NCBI RefSeq assembly: GCF_900109045.1 | Contig: NZ_FNYL01000002.1 | Coordinates: 62,001 to 126,000 of the forward strand | Length of the DNA stretch: 64,000 bases | DNA from: Dyadobacter sp. SG02 | GTDB taxonomy: Bacteria; Bacteroidota; Bacteroidia; Cytophagales; Spirosomataceae | Direction: 5' to 3' | Part shown: positions 43,407 through 52,861 of the stretch, in pieces | Numbering within the stretch: the first letter of the stretch is position 1 | Layout: each line of letters begins with the position of its first letter | Notes under the pieces: model-generated | Told to the model about the DNA's origin: nothing | The model's database searches: none | What the model saw: the letters and a program-made list of their open reading frames with translations, nothing else | Program-made: the position numbers and the translations under genes

Positions 43407-45836
43407 ATGATACGTAATTACCTGAAAATCGCTTTGCGCAATTTTAAACGTGAAAAAGTTTCGACGGCTATTAATGTAGTTGGTTTGGCCATCGGATTGG
43501 CTACGTGCATGCTGATCATGGTATACGTGCAGGATGAACTATCCTATGACCGGTATCACCAGAAAGCAGACAGGATTTTTCGGGTCGGCGTCAACCTACG
43601 ATTAAACGGTGCCAATGTTGATGGGCCAACGTTAGGGCCCACCGCCGGGCGGGACTTGCAGCAGGAATTTCCGGAAGTGTTGAATACCACACGCATTCGG
43701 AATCAGGGAGGTAAATTTATCAGCAATGGTGCAACGGCATCTAAAGAGGATAATCTGCTGTACGTCGACTCAACTTTTTTTGAGGTTTTCAGTATTCGCT
43801 TCGTGAAGGGAAATCCGGGGCGGGCACTGGTCGAACCCAACACGGTGGTGCTGACCGAAGAAACTGCCCGGAAATACTTCGGTAGCCAGGAGCCTGTGGG
43901 CCGGACTTTGTTGTTTGGTAGTGAAAAAACGCCCTACCGGATCACGGCGGTCGTCGCGAAAGTTCCTGCGAATTCCCATTTTCAATTCGATATGCTTGCT
44001 TCGCTTGCCGGGCTCAAAGAAGCACAGACCGTTGGCTGGCTGGACAACATGAACTTTTACACTTATCTGGTACTTCCCGAAAAATACGATTACAAGAAAC
44101 TGATAATTAAAAGCCCGCGACTTGCTGAAAAACAAGTGGAAGGTGAGTTGCAGAAATTTCTTGGAACAAGTCTTAAGCAGTTTCGCGAAAAGGGGGATGA
44201 TTTCGGAATTTTCCTTCAACCGGTGCCCGACATTCATTTACATTCGCCTTTTCGGGGTGCTGAGCTGAAACCGGGCGGGGATATTCGCAATGTGTACGTG
44301 CTGTCAGCTATTGCGATATTTATGTTATTGATCGCCTGCGTAAACTTTATGAACCTTTCGACGGCCATGGCAGCCCGGCGCTCGCGTGAAGTGGGCGTTC
44401 GCAAAGTGCTGGGATCTTTGAAAGGACAGTTGAGGCAGCAGTTTTTGACCGAATCACTTCTTCTTGCGATCGTGGCGCTGATGGTTGGATTGGTATTGGT
44501 AGTGATGGTCCGGCCATACTTTGGCCAGCTGACAGGAAAAACAATTGCTTTCAATACATTCGCCAACCCATTTATGCTCGGTGGATCAATAGCGGTAACA
44601 GTCTTGGTAGGGTTGCTGGCAGGTAGCTATCCCGCGTTTTACCTGTCTTCTTTTAAGCCAGTCTCTGTGTTAAAAGGGCGCGTTTTGGCCGGGCGTGGCA
44701 GCTTCCATTTGCGAGGCGGGTTAGTGGTATTTCAATTTTTCATCACTATTTCCCTCATCATCGCCACCGTCGCGGCAGATCAGCAACTACGCTATATGCA
44801 GTCCAGGAACATCGGTTTTGATCGGGAAGCAGTGTTGGTGGTTCATGAAACCTATATGCTTCGAAAAAACGAAGCTGTATTTCGTGATCAGATCGTGCGG
44901 TCTGCCCAGGTCGTCTCGGGCAGTATTTCGGGTGATGTACCCATCGGTAGCATAAGTTCTAATAACGGTGCAGTCATGCCCAGAGAAAATCCGAATCAGG
45001 GAGTAGCGAGCCGATTGTACCATGTTGACTACGAGTACATTCCGACATTGGGTATGCGCGTAGTTCAGGGGCGTAACTTTTCAAAGGAGTTTGCCACCGA
45101 TTCATCCGCCGTAGTTCTGAATGAAACGGCGGTACGTGCTCTTGGCTGGCAGCAAAGGCCGATTGGCAGAGAGTTGATTGGTCACACGGATGACGACGGT
45201 ACTAAAAGGATATACCGTGTCATTGGTGTGGTAAACGATTTTCATTTCGAATCGCTTCGGCAAAAGATCGGGCCCTTGGTAATGTTTTTAGGAAAGAACT
45301 CAGGAAGTATTCTGGTCAAAACACGTACGGATAACATTCCGCAGTTTCTGGCCTCATTGAAAAAGCAGTGGGAATCATTTTCGCCAGCGGCTCCTTTCTC
45401 CTATTCGTTTTTAGAGAACCGTTTTGAGAAGGTTTACGAAGCGGAGCAAAGAATGGGGGAAATTCTCACAATCTTTTCGAGTCTGACCATCTTCATTGCC
45501 TGCCTGGGATTATTCGGACTGGCTACCTACACTGCGGAGCAACGCACGAAAGAAATCGGAGTTCGAAAAGTGCTGGGTGCATCTGTCAGTAGTATTGTTG
45601 GGTTACTTTCAAAGGATTTTATTATGCTCGTCTTGATAGCGCTGGCGTTAGCTTCCCCAATTGCCTGGTGGGGTCTGAATCAATGGTTGAATGATTTTGC
45701 TTACAAGATTACCATTCACTGGTGGATTTTTGTTCTGGCGGGACTGCTGGCAGTCTGCATTGCGCTGGCGACAGTCAGTTTCCAGAGCATTAAAGCTGCA
45801 CTAACTAATCCTGTGAAAAGCTTGCGCAGCGAGTAG
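43407..45836 (+). CDS. MacB/FtsX-type ABC transporter permease 3
   Basis: 809 residues, same architecture. The start is MIRNYLKIALRNFKREKVST, the first FtsX domain has SREVGVRKVLGSLKGQLRQQ, and the last has EQRTKEIGVRKVLGASVSSI. The C-terminus (SIKAALTNPVKSLRSE) is the family's usual end. It is the last of the three and converges with the LytTR regulator gene 84 bp away on the other strand. In Bacteroidota these permeases are often regulated by nearby two-component systems, so the LytTR pair may control one or all, but no direct evidence is visible. Confidence 0.9.
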   Translation: MIRNYLKIALRNFKREKVSTAINVVGLAIGLATCMLIMVYVQDELSYDRYHQKADRIFRVGVNLRLNGANVDGPTLGPTAGRDLQQEFPEVLNTTRIRNQGGKFISNGATASKEDNLLYVDSTFFEVFSIRFVKGNPGRALVEPNTVVLTEETARKYFGSQEPVGRTLLFGSEKTPYRITAVVAKVPANSHFQFDMLASLAGLKEAQTVGWLDNMNFYTYLVLPEKYDYKKLIIKSPRLAEKQVEGELQKFLGTSLKQFREKGDDFGIFLQPVPDIHLHSPFRGAELKPGGDIRNVYVLSAIAIFMLLIACVNFMNLSTAMAARRSREVGVRKVLGSLKGQLRQQFLTESLLLAIVALMVGLVLVVMVRPYFGQLTGKTIAFNTFANPFMLGGSIAVTVLVGLLAGSYPAFYLSSFKPVSVLKGRVLAGRGSFHLRGGLVVFQFFITISLIIATVAADQQLRYMQSRNIGFDREAVLVVHETYMLRKNEAVFRDQIVRSAQVVSGSISGDVPIGSISSNNGAVMPRENPNQGVASRLYHVDYEYIPTLGMRVVQGRNFSKEFATDSSAVVLNETAVRALGWQQRPIGRELIGHTDDDGTKRIYRVIGVVNDFHFESLRQKIGPLVMFLGKNSGSILVKTRTDNIPQFLASLKKQWESFSPAAPFSYSFLENRFEKVYEAEQRMGEILTIFSSLTIFIACLGLFGLATYTAEQRTKEIGVRKVLGASVSSIVGLLSKDFIMLVLIALALASPIAWWGLNQWLNDFAYKITIHWWIFVLAGLLAVCIALATVSFQSIKAALTNPVKSLRSE

Positions 45837-45920
45837 GAGGTGCCAACGGCCTTATCCACGATAACCTTTTTATTATTGGCAGCTTCGACTTCCTAACAGT
45901 ATTACCGGAGACGGTGCGGT

Positions 45921-46661
45921 TTAGGAGCACTGAACGCGCACCACTTCTTCCGGCAAAAAATGCCGGATACAGCTTTGCTTGTAGTTGCGACCAACGGGCA
46001 ACTGTCTCCCATCCACTATCACGTGGTTGGGATGCATTCGTTCTACCTTGTCCAGGGGAACGATAAACGAGCGGTGAATGCGTAGGAACTGGCCCGAGGG
46101 AAGCAGTTTTTCGGCCAGGCTGATCTTTTGTTTGGAAATAAAAACTTCACCCGGCGTGATCACTTTAAGATAATCCTTCACGCTTTCGATCCAGAGAATG
46201 TCCCGCGTGTTGACTTTTACATATTGCCGATCCACACGTAAATACAGGTAATGCTCCTTCTGCACTTCGGCCTGCGGTTCGGTAGCGGTGGCGGGTTTTG
46301 TCCCTTTAAAATTGAACAGGATTTTATCCACCGCTCGTAGGAAACGTGGTAGGGAAATGGGTTTAAGCAGGTAATCCACCACATCTAGCTCGAACCCGTC
46401 CATGGCGTGCTCCGGGTAAGCGGTTGTGAGCACGACCATCGGTGGGGTTTTCAGGCTGCGGAGCAAGTCCGTACCCGAGAGGCCGGGCATTTTTATGTCG
46501 AGGAAAATCAGGTCTATGGGTGTTGTTTGCAAAACCTGATAAGCCTTGATCGCGTTCGCGCACGTTCCGGTGATCTCGATTTCGGGTACGTGGGCGGCAT
46601 ACCGTTCGATAATCTCGATGGCATGGGGTTCGTCGTCGACGATGAGCGTGCGGATTTTCAT
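45921..46661 (-). CDS. LytTR-family response regulator
   Basis: 246 residues from ATG 46661, which overlaps the kinase stop by four bases; an upstream in-frame GTG would lie inside the kinase gene. The receiver domain has IVDDEP, LIFLDIKMPGLSG with the phospho-acceptor Asp, LTTAYPEHA and YLLKPI. The LytTR DNA-binding domain follows a charged linker (about 145 onwards: YLYLRVDRQYVKVNTRDI to LRIHRSFIVPLDKVERM). It is translationally coupled to the kinase. Its targets may include the lipoprotein genes divergent from the kinase, where a direct-repeat pair is visible. Confidence 0.92.
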   Translation of the reverse strand: MKIRTLIVDDEPHAIEIIERYAAHVPEIEITGTCANAIKAYQVLQTTPIDLIFLDIKMPGLSGTDLLRSLKTPPMVVLTTAYPEHAMDGFELDVVDYLLKPISLPRFLRAVDKILFNFKGTKPATATEPQAEVQKEHYLYLRVDRQYVKVNTRDILWIESVKDYLKVITPGEVFISKQKISLAEKLLPSGQFLRIHRSFIVPLDKVERMHPNHVIVDGRQLPVGRNYKQSCIRHFLPEEVVRVQCS

Positions 46662-47755
46662 GATCGGTCGCGGGTTGGTGCTGGCAAAAGCGAAAGTTCC
46701 AGTTCGGCCAGGAAAACGTCCTGCTCGTCGAACCACTCGAAATGGTGCCGGCCGGGGTAGAGCAGTTCAAGCCTCTTGCGGATGTTTTTCAAGCCAATCG
46801 CCCCAGGGCTGCGCTGGCTGGCAGCAGCCTCGGGTACGTCCGACTTACTGTTGCTGATCTTGAACACTACGCGCCGCTCATCCGCATTGATTTCAATATT
46901 AATCCACGGTGTGCCGATCGTTTCGCTGGCACCATGTTTGAATGCATTTTCAACGAGCGGGAACATGAGCAGCGGCGCAACTTTCTGAGCGCGAACCTCG
47001 CCGGTGATGTCCAGGTTCAGGTCGAGCCGGCTTTCATACCGCATTTGCTCTAAATCAATATAATCCCTCAAAATCTCGATGTCCCTTTCGAGCAGCACTT
47101 TGTCCGACGAACATTCATACAGCATGTACCGGAGCACATTAGCTATCCGCAAGATGATTTCAGGCGTCTTCGAGGAGCTCGCCAGCGCGAATGCGTACAG
47201 GTTGTTGAGGGAATTAAACAGAAAGTGCGGGTGCAGCTGCCCTTTTAAAATGTTGAGCTCTGCCTGAAACGCAGCTTCCCGCCGTTCGATCCACAGCAAC
47301 ACAAATTTCAGGGCAATGCCGATCCAGACGACCACATTGCTCCTTTCCACTGCATTCACAAAATCGGTCGGACTAAGCAGTTGGGCCTGCCAGTTTCCGT
47401 CCAGCTTCGTCCACGTGAAACGGGCGTCCTGCTGTTTGTAATATTGGTAAATAAATGGGTCCGAGATGAAGATTTCGACCAGTCGGTAGAAGACCGCTGC
47501 CAATAGCAGGCAAAGGGCGAGCGCCACGAGTGTTTGCAGATATTTCTCTTGAAGAAAAAGACGGGTGAACACAGGCCCGGAGAGCACATAGTAATAGCAA
47601 ATATGCACGGGTAACAGCATTAATACCGTGCTGATACCCAGCCAGTAACTTTTGTAGGCTGTGCCATAAATGAAGGTCAGCAGCGCAGCGGCGCATAGCC
47701 AGAACAGCGCTTGTCTCAGGATGGGTTTGGTTGTTAACAGGGGGTGACTCTTCAT
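46658..47755 (-). CDS. LytS/YehU-type sensor histidine kinase
   Basis: 365 residues from ATG 47755 (an in-frame ATG at 47767 is an alternative). Four hydrophobic spans fill the N-terminal 160 residues with a short extracytoplasmic loop between the last two. The kinase core begins with LNILKGQLHPHFLFNSLNNL, the H/FLFN box, and RDYIDLEQMRYESRL, followed by the ATP-binding N box PLVENAFKHG and the G box GAIGLKNIRKRLELL. It should phosphorylate the overlapping LytTR regulator. It lies divergently to a two-gene lipoprotein unit 188 bp away. The ligand is unknown. Confidence 0.9.
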   Translation of the reverse strand: MKSHPLLTTKPILRQALFWLCAAALLTFIYGTAYKSYWLGISTVLMLLPVHICYYYVLSGPVFTRLFLQEKYLQTLVALALCLLLAAVFYRLVEIFISDPFIYQYYKQQDARFTWTKLDGNWQAQLLSPTDFVNAVERSNVVVWIGIALKFVLLWIERREAAFQAELNILKGQLHPHFLFNSLNNLYAFALASSSKTPEIILRIANVLRYMLYECSSDKVLLERDIEILRDYIDLEQMRYESRLDLNLDITGEVRAQKVAPLLMFPLVENAFKHGASETIGTPWINIEINADERRVVFKISNSKSDVPEAAASQRSPGAIGLKNIRKRLELLYPGRHHFEWFDEQDVFLAELELSLLPAPTRDRS

Positions 47756-47799
47756 ATTTACAAACATACTTTTTACCGGCAGTTTTTAAAGAAAATTGT

Positions 47800-47829
47800 C
47801 GACAAAAAGCAGTTTTAGGCGACGAAAAA
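47800..47829. promoter_or_regulatory. Putative LytTR direct-repeat site
   Basis: CGACAAAAA (from 47800) and CGACGAAAA (from 47820) repeat in direct orientation at an offset of 20 bp, two helical turns. LytTR regulators typically bind two such half-sites on one DNA face. The pair lies in the divergent region between the LytS kinase and the lipoprotein genes. The repeat is short and A-rich, so chance is not excluded. Confidence 0.3.
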
Positions 47830-47955
47830 TGACGGTTGGCGATATTCAGAGGCGCTTTACCGCATTGGTCGCCGGAAGTTGGAGTCTGTCGACCAAATTT
47901 CATTGCCCGCCCGCCGGCATTTTAACTTGCGTCCCGAAACAGTCAATGATTAGTC

Positions 47956-48939
47956 ATGAAAATTAGAATGAAGCATTTATGCTGGGCAGCATTGTTATGG
48001 ACAGGCTGCACCACCACCGACCCGGACGCCGGGCCCCAGCAAGGCTGGCCGGACCAGCCCTCGCTGCCGGCCGTGACCGGGCAGGAGACATTTTCCGTCG
48101 CCGGCGACGAGTTTGCCGTGAATGTCATGGGCGACATGCAGCCGCGATCGCCGAAATTCCCTTCGCTCGACGTCCGCAAGGGCATCCTGCGCGGCTACGT
48201 GGCCGATCTCGCGGGCAAACCTGTGAAGGGAGCATACGTAGGCGCACGTGTGACCGTCATCGGTGGTGCTTATTCGGGCGCTTCCGCAGAATCGGATGAG
48301 AATGGGTACTACGAAATCAACCTCCCCATAGGCGCCGTGCATTATTATGCCACCGGCTACACCATCGACTATGGCGGCAGCAGGGCGGTCGTGGGCCTGA
48401 CCCCGGCAGACGATAATACCTCCGGCTTCGCTTCCGAAACGGGTATGGTGAAGAATTTTGTGCTACAATCATTCGGGGTAGGGAACAAGGACAATGTTTT
48501 GCAGCAACCGGGCAATCCTTCCAACTATTACGGCGGCGCCATTAGCTTTGACTACCAGGTAGATTGGGACAACAATGTGCCGAATTACCTACCGGAAGAC
48601 GGAGAAATCGAGATCGACCTCATACCCGACGGTCCCGGTTTTTACGGTGAGACAAAATCGTTTAAGATCTACAAAAAGATCGGCTATTCCGGGCTGGTGA
48701 TCCTAAATATACCGGTAGGTAAATACACCATCAAAGCCAGGCTCCGGGGTGGCCGTGAGCTGCGAATCACGGAAAGCGGTACCTACGCGAGCGCATACCC
48801 GAAATTCGGGCTCAAACCCCGTACGGCCGTAGGAACTGCGGGCATCCTGTATACACCCTCGTGGCAGGTAACGCCGGCAATGGTCCCGGCACACCGTGGT
48901 AACTGGCAGGCGGTAGTATTGAGGCTTGAAAGGATTTGA
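47956..48939 (+). CDS. Lipoprotein with carboxypeptidase-regulatory-like domain
   Basis: 327 residues. The signal (MKIRMKHLCWAALLWTGC) ends in a lipobox at Cys18; a second in-frame ATG at 47968 would still keep the signal. Residues about 72-130 (GILRGYVADLAGKPVKGAYV, then ESDENGYYEINLPIG) match a CarboxypepD_reg-like beta-sandwich, common in Bacteroidota surface proteins. The remainder is beta-rich with several Tyr/Gly strands (PSNYYGGAISFDYQVDWD) and no enzyme motif. It is followed 1 bp later by another lipoprotein gene and is divergent from a LytS/LytTR pair. A role at the outer membrane surface is likely. Confidence 0.8.
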   Translation: MKIRMKHLCWAALLWTGCTTTDPDAGPQQGWPDQPSLPAVTGQETFSVAGDEFAVNVMGDMQPRSPKFPSLDVRKGILRGYVADLAGKPVKGAYVGARVTVIGGAYSGASAESDENGYYEINLPIGAVHYYATGYTIDYGGSRAVVGLTPADDNTSGFASETGMVKNFVLQSFGVGNKDNVLQQPGNPSNYYGGAISFDYQVDWDNNVPNYLPEDGEIEIDLIPDGPGFYGETKSFKIYKKIGYSGLVILNIPVGKYTIKARLRGGRELRITESGTYASAYPKFGLKPRTAVGTAGILYTPSWQVTPAMVPAHRGNWQAVVLRLERI

Positions 48940-48940
48940 T

Positions 48941-49624
48941 ATGATGGTTATGAAAAAGCTGTTCCTGATACTTAACCTGTCGCTGCTGGGTCTGGCATGC
49001 AGTAAAAGCGGAAAGGATGATGATCCGTCCTTCCAGTTCGCAAAAGGATTCGGGCGTTCCGAGGAACGGCCCGAAGGTGTACCGTTCGTTTGGCCGGTTG
49101 GGTTACGACTGGTTGGCGAACCCGGTACCGGCGATGAGTGTTTTGACGCGATATATAAGCAAAAAAGACTTTTCGGCCACGGTGGCGGTGTTGCTGTATG
49201 CCTTAACTTTTATAACGAAACCGATAAGCCTATCACATTGAAACTGCCGCCGGGGCTCATGTTTGTCAGTAAAACGGTCGAAGCGCAAAATGGCCTGTTA
49301 TTGACGGTCGTCACGATCGAAGTTCCGCCTAAGGAGCAGTATTTAGCCCAATTGAACATGATGTGCGTCAATCCGCCGCGTAGCTCGTCGTCGGGTTATG
49401 AATATGAAGCACAGCCCATTGTGACCGACCACCCGGCGTTGCGGCCGCTGATCGACCTACTCGCAAACAAGCGATGCAATTACGAATACTATGGCGGCGA
49501 CTACGACAGTCAGCTGGCGCTGGAAATCGGTGCGACGATCAGCGTCGCCGCGCAGGATCTGATCTATGGCAAGCCTATCCACAAGCAGGAGCAGCAAGCG
49601 ATCGCAGCAATCCCTGAGAAGTAG
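48941..49624 (+). CDS. Lipoprotein of unknown function, co-transcribed with the preceding one
   Basis: 227 residues from ATG 48941 (ATG 48944 and 48950 are close alternatives). The signal MKKLFLILNLSLLGLAC has a clean lipobox. The mature part begins with a charged Ser/Asp linker and continues as a beta-rich domain with four later cysteines (DECFDAIYKQ, VAVCLNFYNE, MMCVNPPR, NKRCNYEYY), likely forming disulfides. YNETDKPITLKLPPGLMFVS has the look of an Ig-like or transglutaminase-associated strand pair; no family is recognised. The gene begins one base after the preceding stop and ends just before a strong terminator. Confidence 0.75.
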   Translation: MMVMKKLFLILNLSLLGLACSKSGKDDDPSFQFAKGFGRSEERPEGVPFVWPVGLRLVGEPGTGDECFDAIYKQKRLFGHGGGVAVCLNFYNETDKPITLKLPPGLMFVSKTVEAQNGLLLTVVTIEVPPKEQYLAQLNMMCVNPPRSSSSGYEYEAQPIVTDHPALRPLIDLLANKRCNYEYYGGDYDSQLALEIGATISVAAQDLIYGKPIHKQEQQAIAAIPEK

Positions 49625-49625
49625 G

Positions 49626-49674
49626 AGTTTTTGTCGATAGATCGCGTTATCTGTCGACAAAAACTGTTTTTTTC
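49626..49674 (+). terminator. Strong Rho-independent terminator
   Basis: AGTTTTTGTCGA (49626-49637) pairs perfectly with TCGACAAAAACT (49654-49665). Five more pairs (TAGAT/ATCTG, with one G-U) close a 6-base loop, and GTTTTTTTCT follows. It ends the two-lipoprotein unit. Its arm TGTCGACAAAAA also occurs at 47797-47808, upstream of the same unit. Confidence 0.85.
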
Positions 49675-49721
49675 TGTTCAGTTTCTTTCCTTGGTCCTTT
49701 TGTCAAAACCGATACAAACAA

Positions 49722-50750
49722 ATGGCGACAGCTGTTATCAACTCTGCCGATGTTTTCCGCATCGATTCATTTCCCAATCCGCAGTTGCTCCGGCCGGAGG
49801 CTGTTTTGGTTAATAGAAATGAAATCGATATATGCCAGCAAACGGAAGTAGGGACATTGAAATTCAGGAGCCTGCTATTCCCGGACATGCATGTGATGAA
49901 CCTGCATTGGCAGGTTGGTAGGGATGTGAGTATCGTTGAGAATAGTCCGGCGGATACGGTGAATATTAACTTTCAAATGTCCGGCCGGATGAATACCCGG
50001 TTCACGGGCATTAGCGGCGAGCTTGTCATGAACCCCCGTCAGCACAACCTTATTTTTTCGCCGGAAGGCGGTTTTCGGAACAATGTCAAGGCTGGCGAGC
50101 AGGTTGAAATGTTCCATATTAGCATAGGTAAACGATATTTTTCGGAGCTCATCGGATGCGATGACCGTTGGAGCGAGCGCGCGCAGAAAGCTATGGCGAA
50201 CGAAAGTCCATTTGCCGGAAAAGAAAGAAATCCGGATGTTACGCCATACATGATGAAGGTGATCAGAGACATCAAGCAATGTTCACAAACGGGGGCCATA
50301 CGTAATTTGCTTGTACAGTCGAAAGTTTTGGAGCTGTTGGCACTGCAACTTGGACAAATGCAGGATGCTGCCTGCCATGCACCCGGTTTGAATGCCGCGG
50401 AAATCGGGCGTCTGCATGAGCTGAAAACATTCCTGGATGCCCATTTTCTAGAAGATTTCAGTTTGTCCAAACTCGGCCGGATTTGTCTGCTCAATGAATT
50501 TAAGCTTAAAAAAGGGTTTAAGGAGCTGTTCGGCACGACGATTTTCAGTTATCTGCGCAAGCTGAGAATGGATTTCGCAGCCCAATTGCTTTTGAACACC
50601 TCGAAAAGCATAGAAGACATTTCCCGGATGCTCGGCTACGAACATCCCCAACATTTTTCGACAGCATTCAAAGGTTATCACGGATCGAAGCCTTCCGATT
50701 TCCGACATCGAAGCCAGGCCTTTCAACCATTAACGGCTTGTCATTACTAA
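49722..50750 (+). CDS. AraC-family regulator, PchR-like
   Basis: 342 residues. The N-terminal domain, about 220 residues of mixed strands and helices (FRSLLFPDMHVMNLHWQVGR, NINFQMSGRMNTRFTGISGE, then NPRQHNLIFSP), resembles PchR-type regulators that bind a small molecule such as a siderophore. The C-terminal AraC pair is present: FSLSKLGRICLLNEFKLKKG and KSIEDISRMLGYEHPQHFST, then AFKGYHGSKPSDFR. It lies behind the terminator of the lipoprotein unit and is not tightly linked to the SDR gene about 290 bp downstream. Its targets cannot be inferred from position alone. Confidence 0.85.
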   Translation: MATAVINSADVFRIDSFPNPQLLRPEAVLVNRNEIDICQQTEVGTLKFRSLLFPDMHVMNLHWQVGRDVSIVENSPADTVNINFQMSGRMNTRFTGISGELVMNPRQHNLIFSPEGGFRNNVKAGEQVEMFHISIGKRYFSELIGCDDRWSERAQKAMANESPFAGKERNPDVTPYMMKVIRDIKQCSQTGAIRNLLVQSKVLELLALQLGQMQDAACHAPGLNAAEIGRLHELKTFLDAHFLEDFSLSKLGRICLLNEFKLKKGFKELFGTTIFSYLRKLRMDFAAQLLLNTSKSIEDISRMLGYEHPQHFSTAFKGYHGSKPSDFRHRSQAFQPLTACHY

Positions 50751-51041
50751 TTGTCTTTCATTTATTTCAGGAAGCATACCGCTACGCCCAGCCGAGCAGC
50801 TATACCGGCAAAGTGGTGATCGAACAACAGTGATCTGATACAAGTTTGCTGCACATCCATTCCGCCTATTTTATGAAATGGTGATGTCGGCGATGACGAG
50901 AAGTCGCGCAGATAGCCAAGGTACCGCCTGTTAGTAGATCAATACGGCCTGCACCCTCAATTTGGCTACAACATTTCCTGTTCCGGCTACAAGCGCTTTG
51001 TCACGATCGCGGAAATTTGCTGTGTAAAAATTAAAAATAAT

Positions 51042-51815
51042 ATGCAGACGGAAATAAAGAAAGTGGCACTGGTGACAGGAGCAAATACAGGCGTGGGATA
51101 CCAGATCGCTAAATCACTTGCTGAGGAAGGCTATACCGTTTACGTCGGTGCCAGAAACCAGGAAAAGGGGAATATTGCTGCTACCGAGCTTGGAAAACAG
51201 TCAAAAGCCGTTCAATTGGATATTACCGATTCTCAATCCATCGATGCGGCGGTAAGGCAAATTCAAAGCGAAGCCGGATACCTGACGCTGCTGGTTAATA
51301 ACGCAGCCATCTCCAATGCAGGAACACTTGGGCGCACGATGGAAGAGGTCCTTGGAGCCCAGCGCCCCAGTGTCGCGCCTATGGACGAAATGAAAACGGT
51401 TTGGGAAACGAATGTATTTGGTACACTTGCTGTGACACAAGCCTTTTTACCTTTATTAAGGAAGGCTGAGAAAGCGCGGATTGTGACCGTGTCGAGCGCT
51501 TTGGGTTCTCTTACTTTGAATGCCAATCCAGCTAATCCATACCGCTCAGCGTTCGATGCCGTCTATGGGGCATCCAAAACTGCGCTTAATGGCGTTTTCC
51601 TTTCGCTGGCCATCGATTTAGCGAATACCAATATCAAAGTACACCTGGTAAGTCCTGGTTTTACTGCAACGGCTCTGAATAATTTTCAGGGGACCGATTC
51701 GGTGGAGGAGGGGTCTATGGAACCAATAAGGGTGGCGTTGTCAGAAGACCTGCCGACAGGAAGTTTTACCGGCCCCGCTCATTATGCCGGAGCAGACAAC
51801 ATTGTTCCGTGGTAA
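51042..51815 (+). CDS. Classical SDR family oxidoreductase
   Basis: 257 residues with all SDR hallmarks: TGANTGVG cofactor loop, DITD (acidic residue), NNAA (the NNAG position), VTVSSALGS with the active-site Ser, and YGASK with the catalytic Tyr and Lys, followed by VSPGFTAT. An insertion between NNAA and the next helix (TMEEVLGAQRPSVAPMDEMK) is typical of the carbonyl-reductase-like subgroup. It should reduce a carbonyl with NADPH. It is followed 58 bp later on the same strand by an AraC gene, one of three AraC/SDR pairs in this part of the window. Confidence 0.88.
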   Translation: MQTEIKKVALVTGANTGVGYQIAKSLAEEGYTVYVGARNQEKGNIAATELGKQSKAVQLDITDSQSIDAAVRQIQSEAGYLTLLVNNAAISNAGTLGRTMEEVLGAQRPSVAPMDEMKTVWETNVFGTLAVTQAFLPLLRKAEKARIVTVSSALGSLTLNANPANPYRSAFDAVYGASKTALNGVFLSLAIDLANTNIKVHLVSPGFTATALNNFQGTDSVEEGSMEPIRVALSEDLPTGSFTGPAHYAGADNIVPW

Positions 51816-51873
51816 TAGTAACAGAGTCAAAATCCTGTGGCTGGAAACAGTCACGGGGTTTTGATACATTTAT

Positions 51874-52797
51874 ATGATGAAAACTAAGGACGACAAATTG
51901 ATACGGTTCATAACGATATCGGAAACGCATGAGGCTTTTGGCTTGCCCAAACCTCAACATCCTTTGATCAGCCTTGTGCATTTCAACGAGCGCAACCCTT
52001 TTAATACAAGCATGGCGCCGATCTATGACGTGCTTAGCTTCTATAAAATCACTTTCATTACCGATAACAACGGAAGGCTGAAATACGGACGGGATTACTA
52101 TGATTACGATGAAGGAAGCATGCTGTTCCTGGCGCCTAACCAATTGGTGGGCAGCACGGATTATAATAGCAGGACCTATTGTTACATCCTGCTCATACAT
52201 CCCGATTTTTTACTGGGCCATCCTTTGGCAAGTAAAATCAGGCAATACGGTTATTTCGCATATTCAGCCAATGAAGCACTGCATTTATCCGACACGGAAA
52301 AGGAAAATATCCTGTCGATTTACAGGAATATGGAAAAGGAACTCAACAGCCGTGTGGATGAGTTCAGTCAGGAGCTCATGATCGCCCATATTGAATTGCT
52401 GTTGAGCTATGTCAACCGCTACTACAAGCGGCAGTTCATTACCCGCAAAGTGGTCAACGATGACATCCTGTCCAAAACAGAAGCCATACTGGATCATCAT
52501 TTGAACAGCCAGCAATCCCTTCATGACGGGGTTCCTACGGTTCAATTTCTTTCCGAAAAACTGAACCTCTCGCCAGGTTACCTAAGCGATATGCTCCGTT
52601 CGCTGATCGGGCAGAATGCCCAGCAGTATATCCACGAAAAATTAATCGAAAAAGCCAAAGAGCGGCTGACGACGACGCAGTTAAGCATGTCCGAAATCGC
52701 TTATGAGCTCGGTTTTGAACATTCGCAAAGTTTCAGCAAGCTGTTTAAAAACAAAACCAATCAATCTCCGATGGAATTTAGGGCTTCGTTCACGTAA
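51874..52797 (+). CDS. AraC-family regulator paired with the SDR
   Basis: 307 residues. The sensing domain (about 15-180) is cupin-like, with VLSFYKITFITDNNGRLKYG, then DYYDYDEGSMLFLAPNQLVG. The AraC domain at the end contains PTVQFLSEKLNLSPGYLSDM and SMSEIAYELGFEHSQSFSKL, then FKNKTNQSPMEFR. It follows the SDR gene, whose expression it probably controls. Distance and strand suggest that the two are transcribed together. This layout, cupin sensor plus adjacent SDR, is common in Bacteroidota and Proteobacteria for quinone- or aldehyde-responsive genes. Ligand unknown. Confidence 0.88.
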   Translation: MMKTKDDKLIRFITISETHEAFGLPKPQHPLISLVHFNERNPFNTSMAPIYDVLSFYKITFITDNNGRLKYGRDYYDYDEGSMLFLAPNQLVGSTDYNSRTYCYILLIHPDFLLGHPLASKIRQYGYFAYSANEALHLSDTEKENILSIYRNMEKELNSRVDEFSQELMIAHIELLLSYVNRYYKRQFITRKVVNDDILSKTEAILDHHLNSQQSLHDGVPTVQFLSEKLNLSPGYLSDMLRSLIGQNAQQYIHEKLIEKAKERLTTTQLSMSEIAYELGFEHSQSFSKLFKNKTNQSPMEFRASFT

Positions 52798-52861
52798 AAA
52801 CATTCGTTTAGGGTAAATCAATTTAAGGATGGCAAAGGATTGATTTTATTAACTTTGCCCC

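Noticed and set aside
47373-47903. Long minus-strand frames beside the LytS kinase
   Set aside because: They lie over the intact kinase coding region in another frame, and the kinase motifs settle which frame is real.
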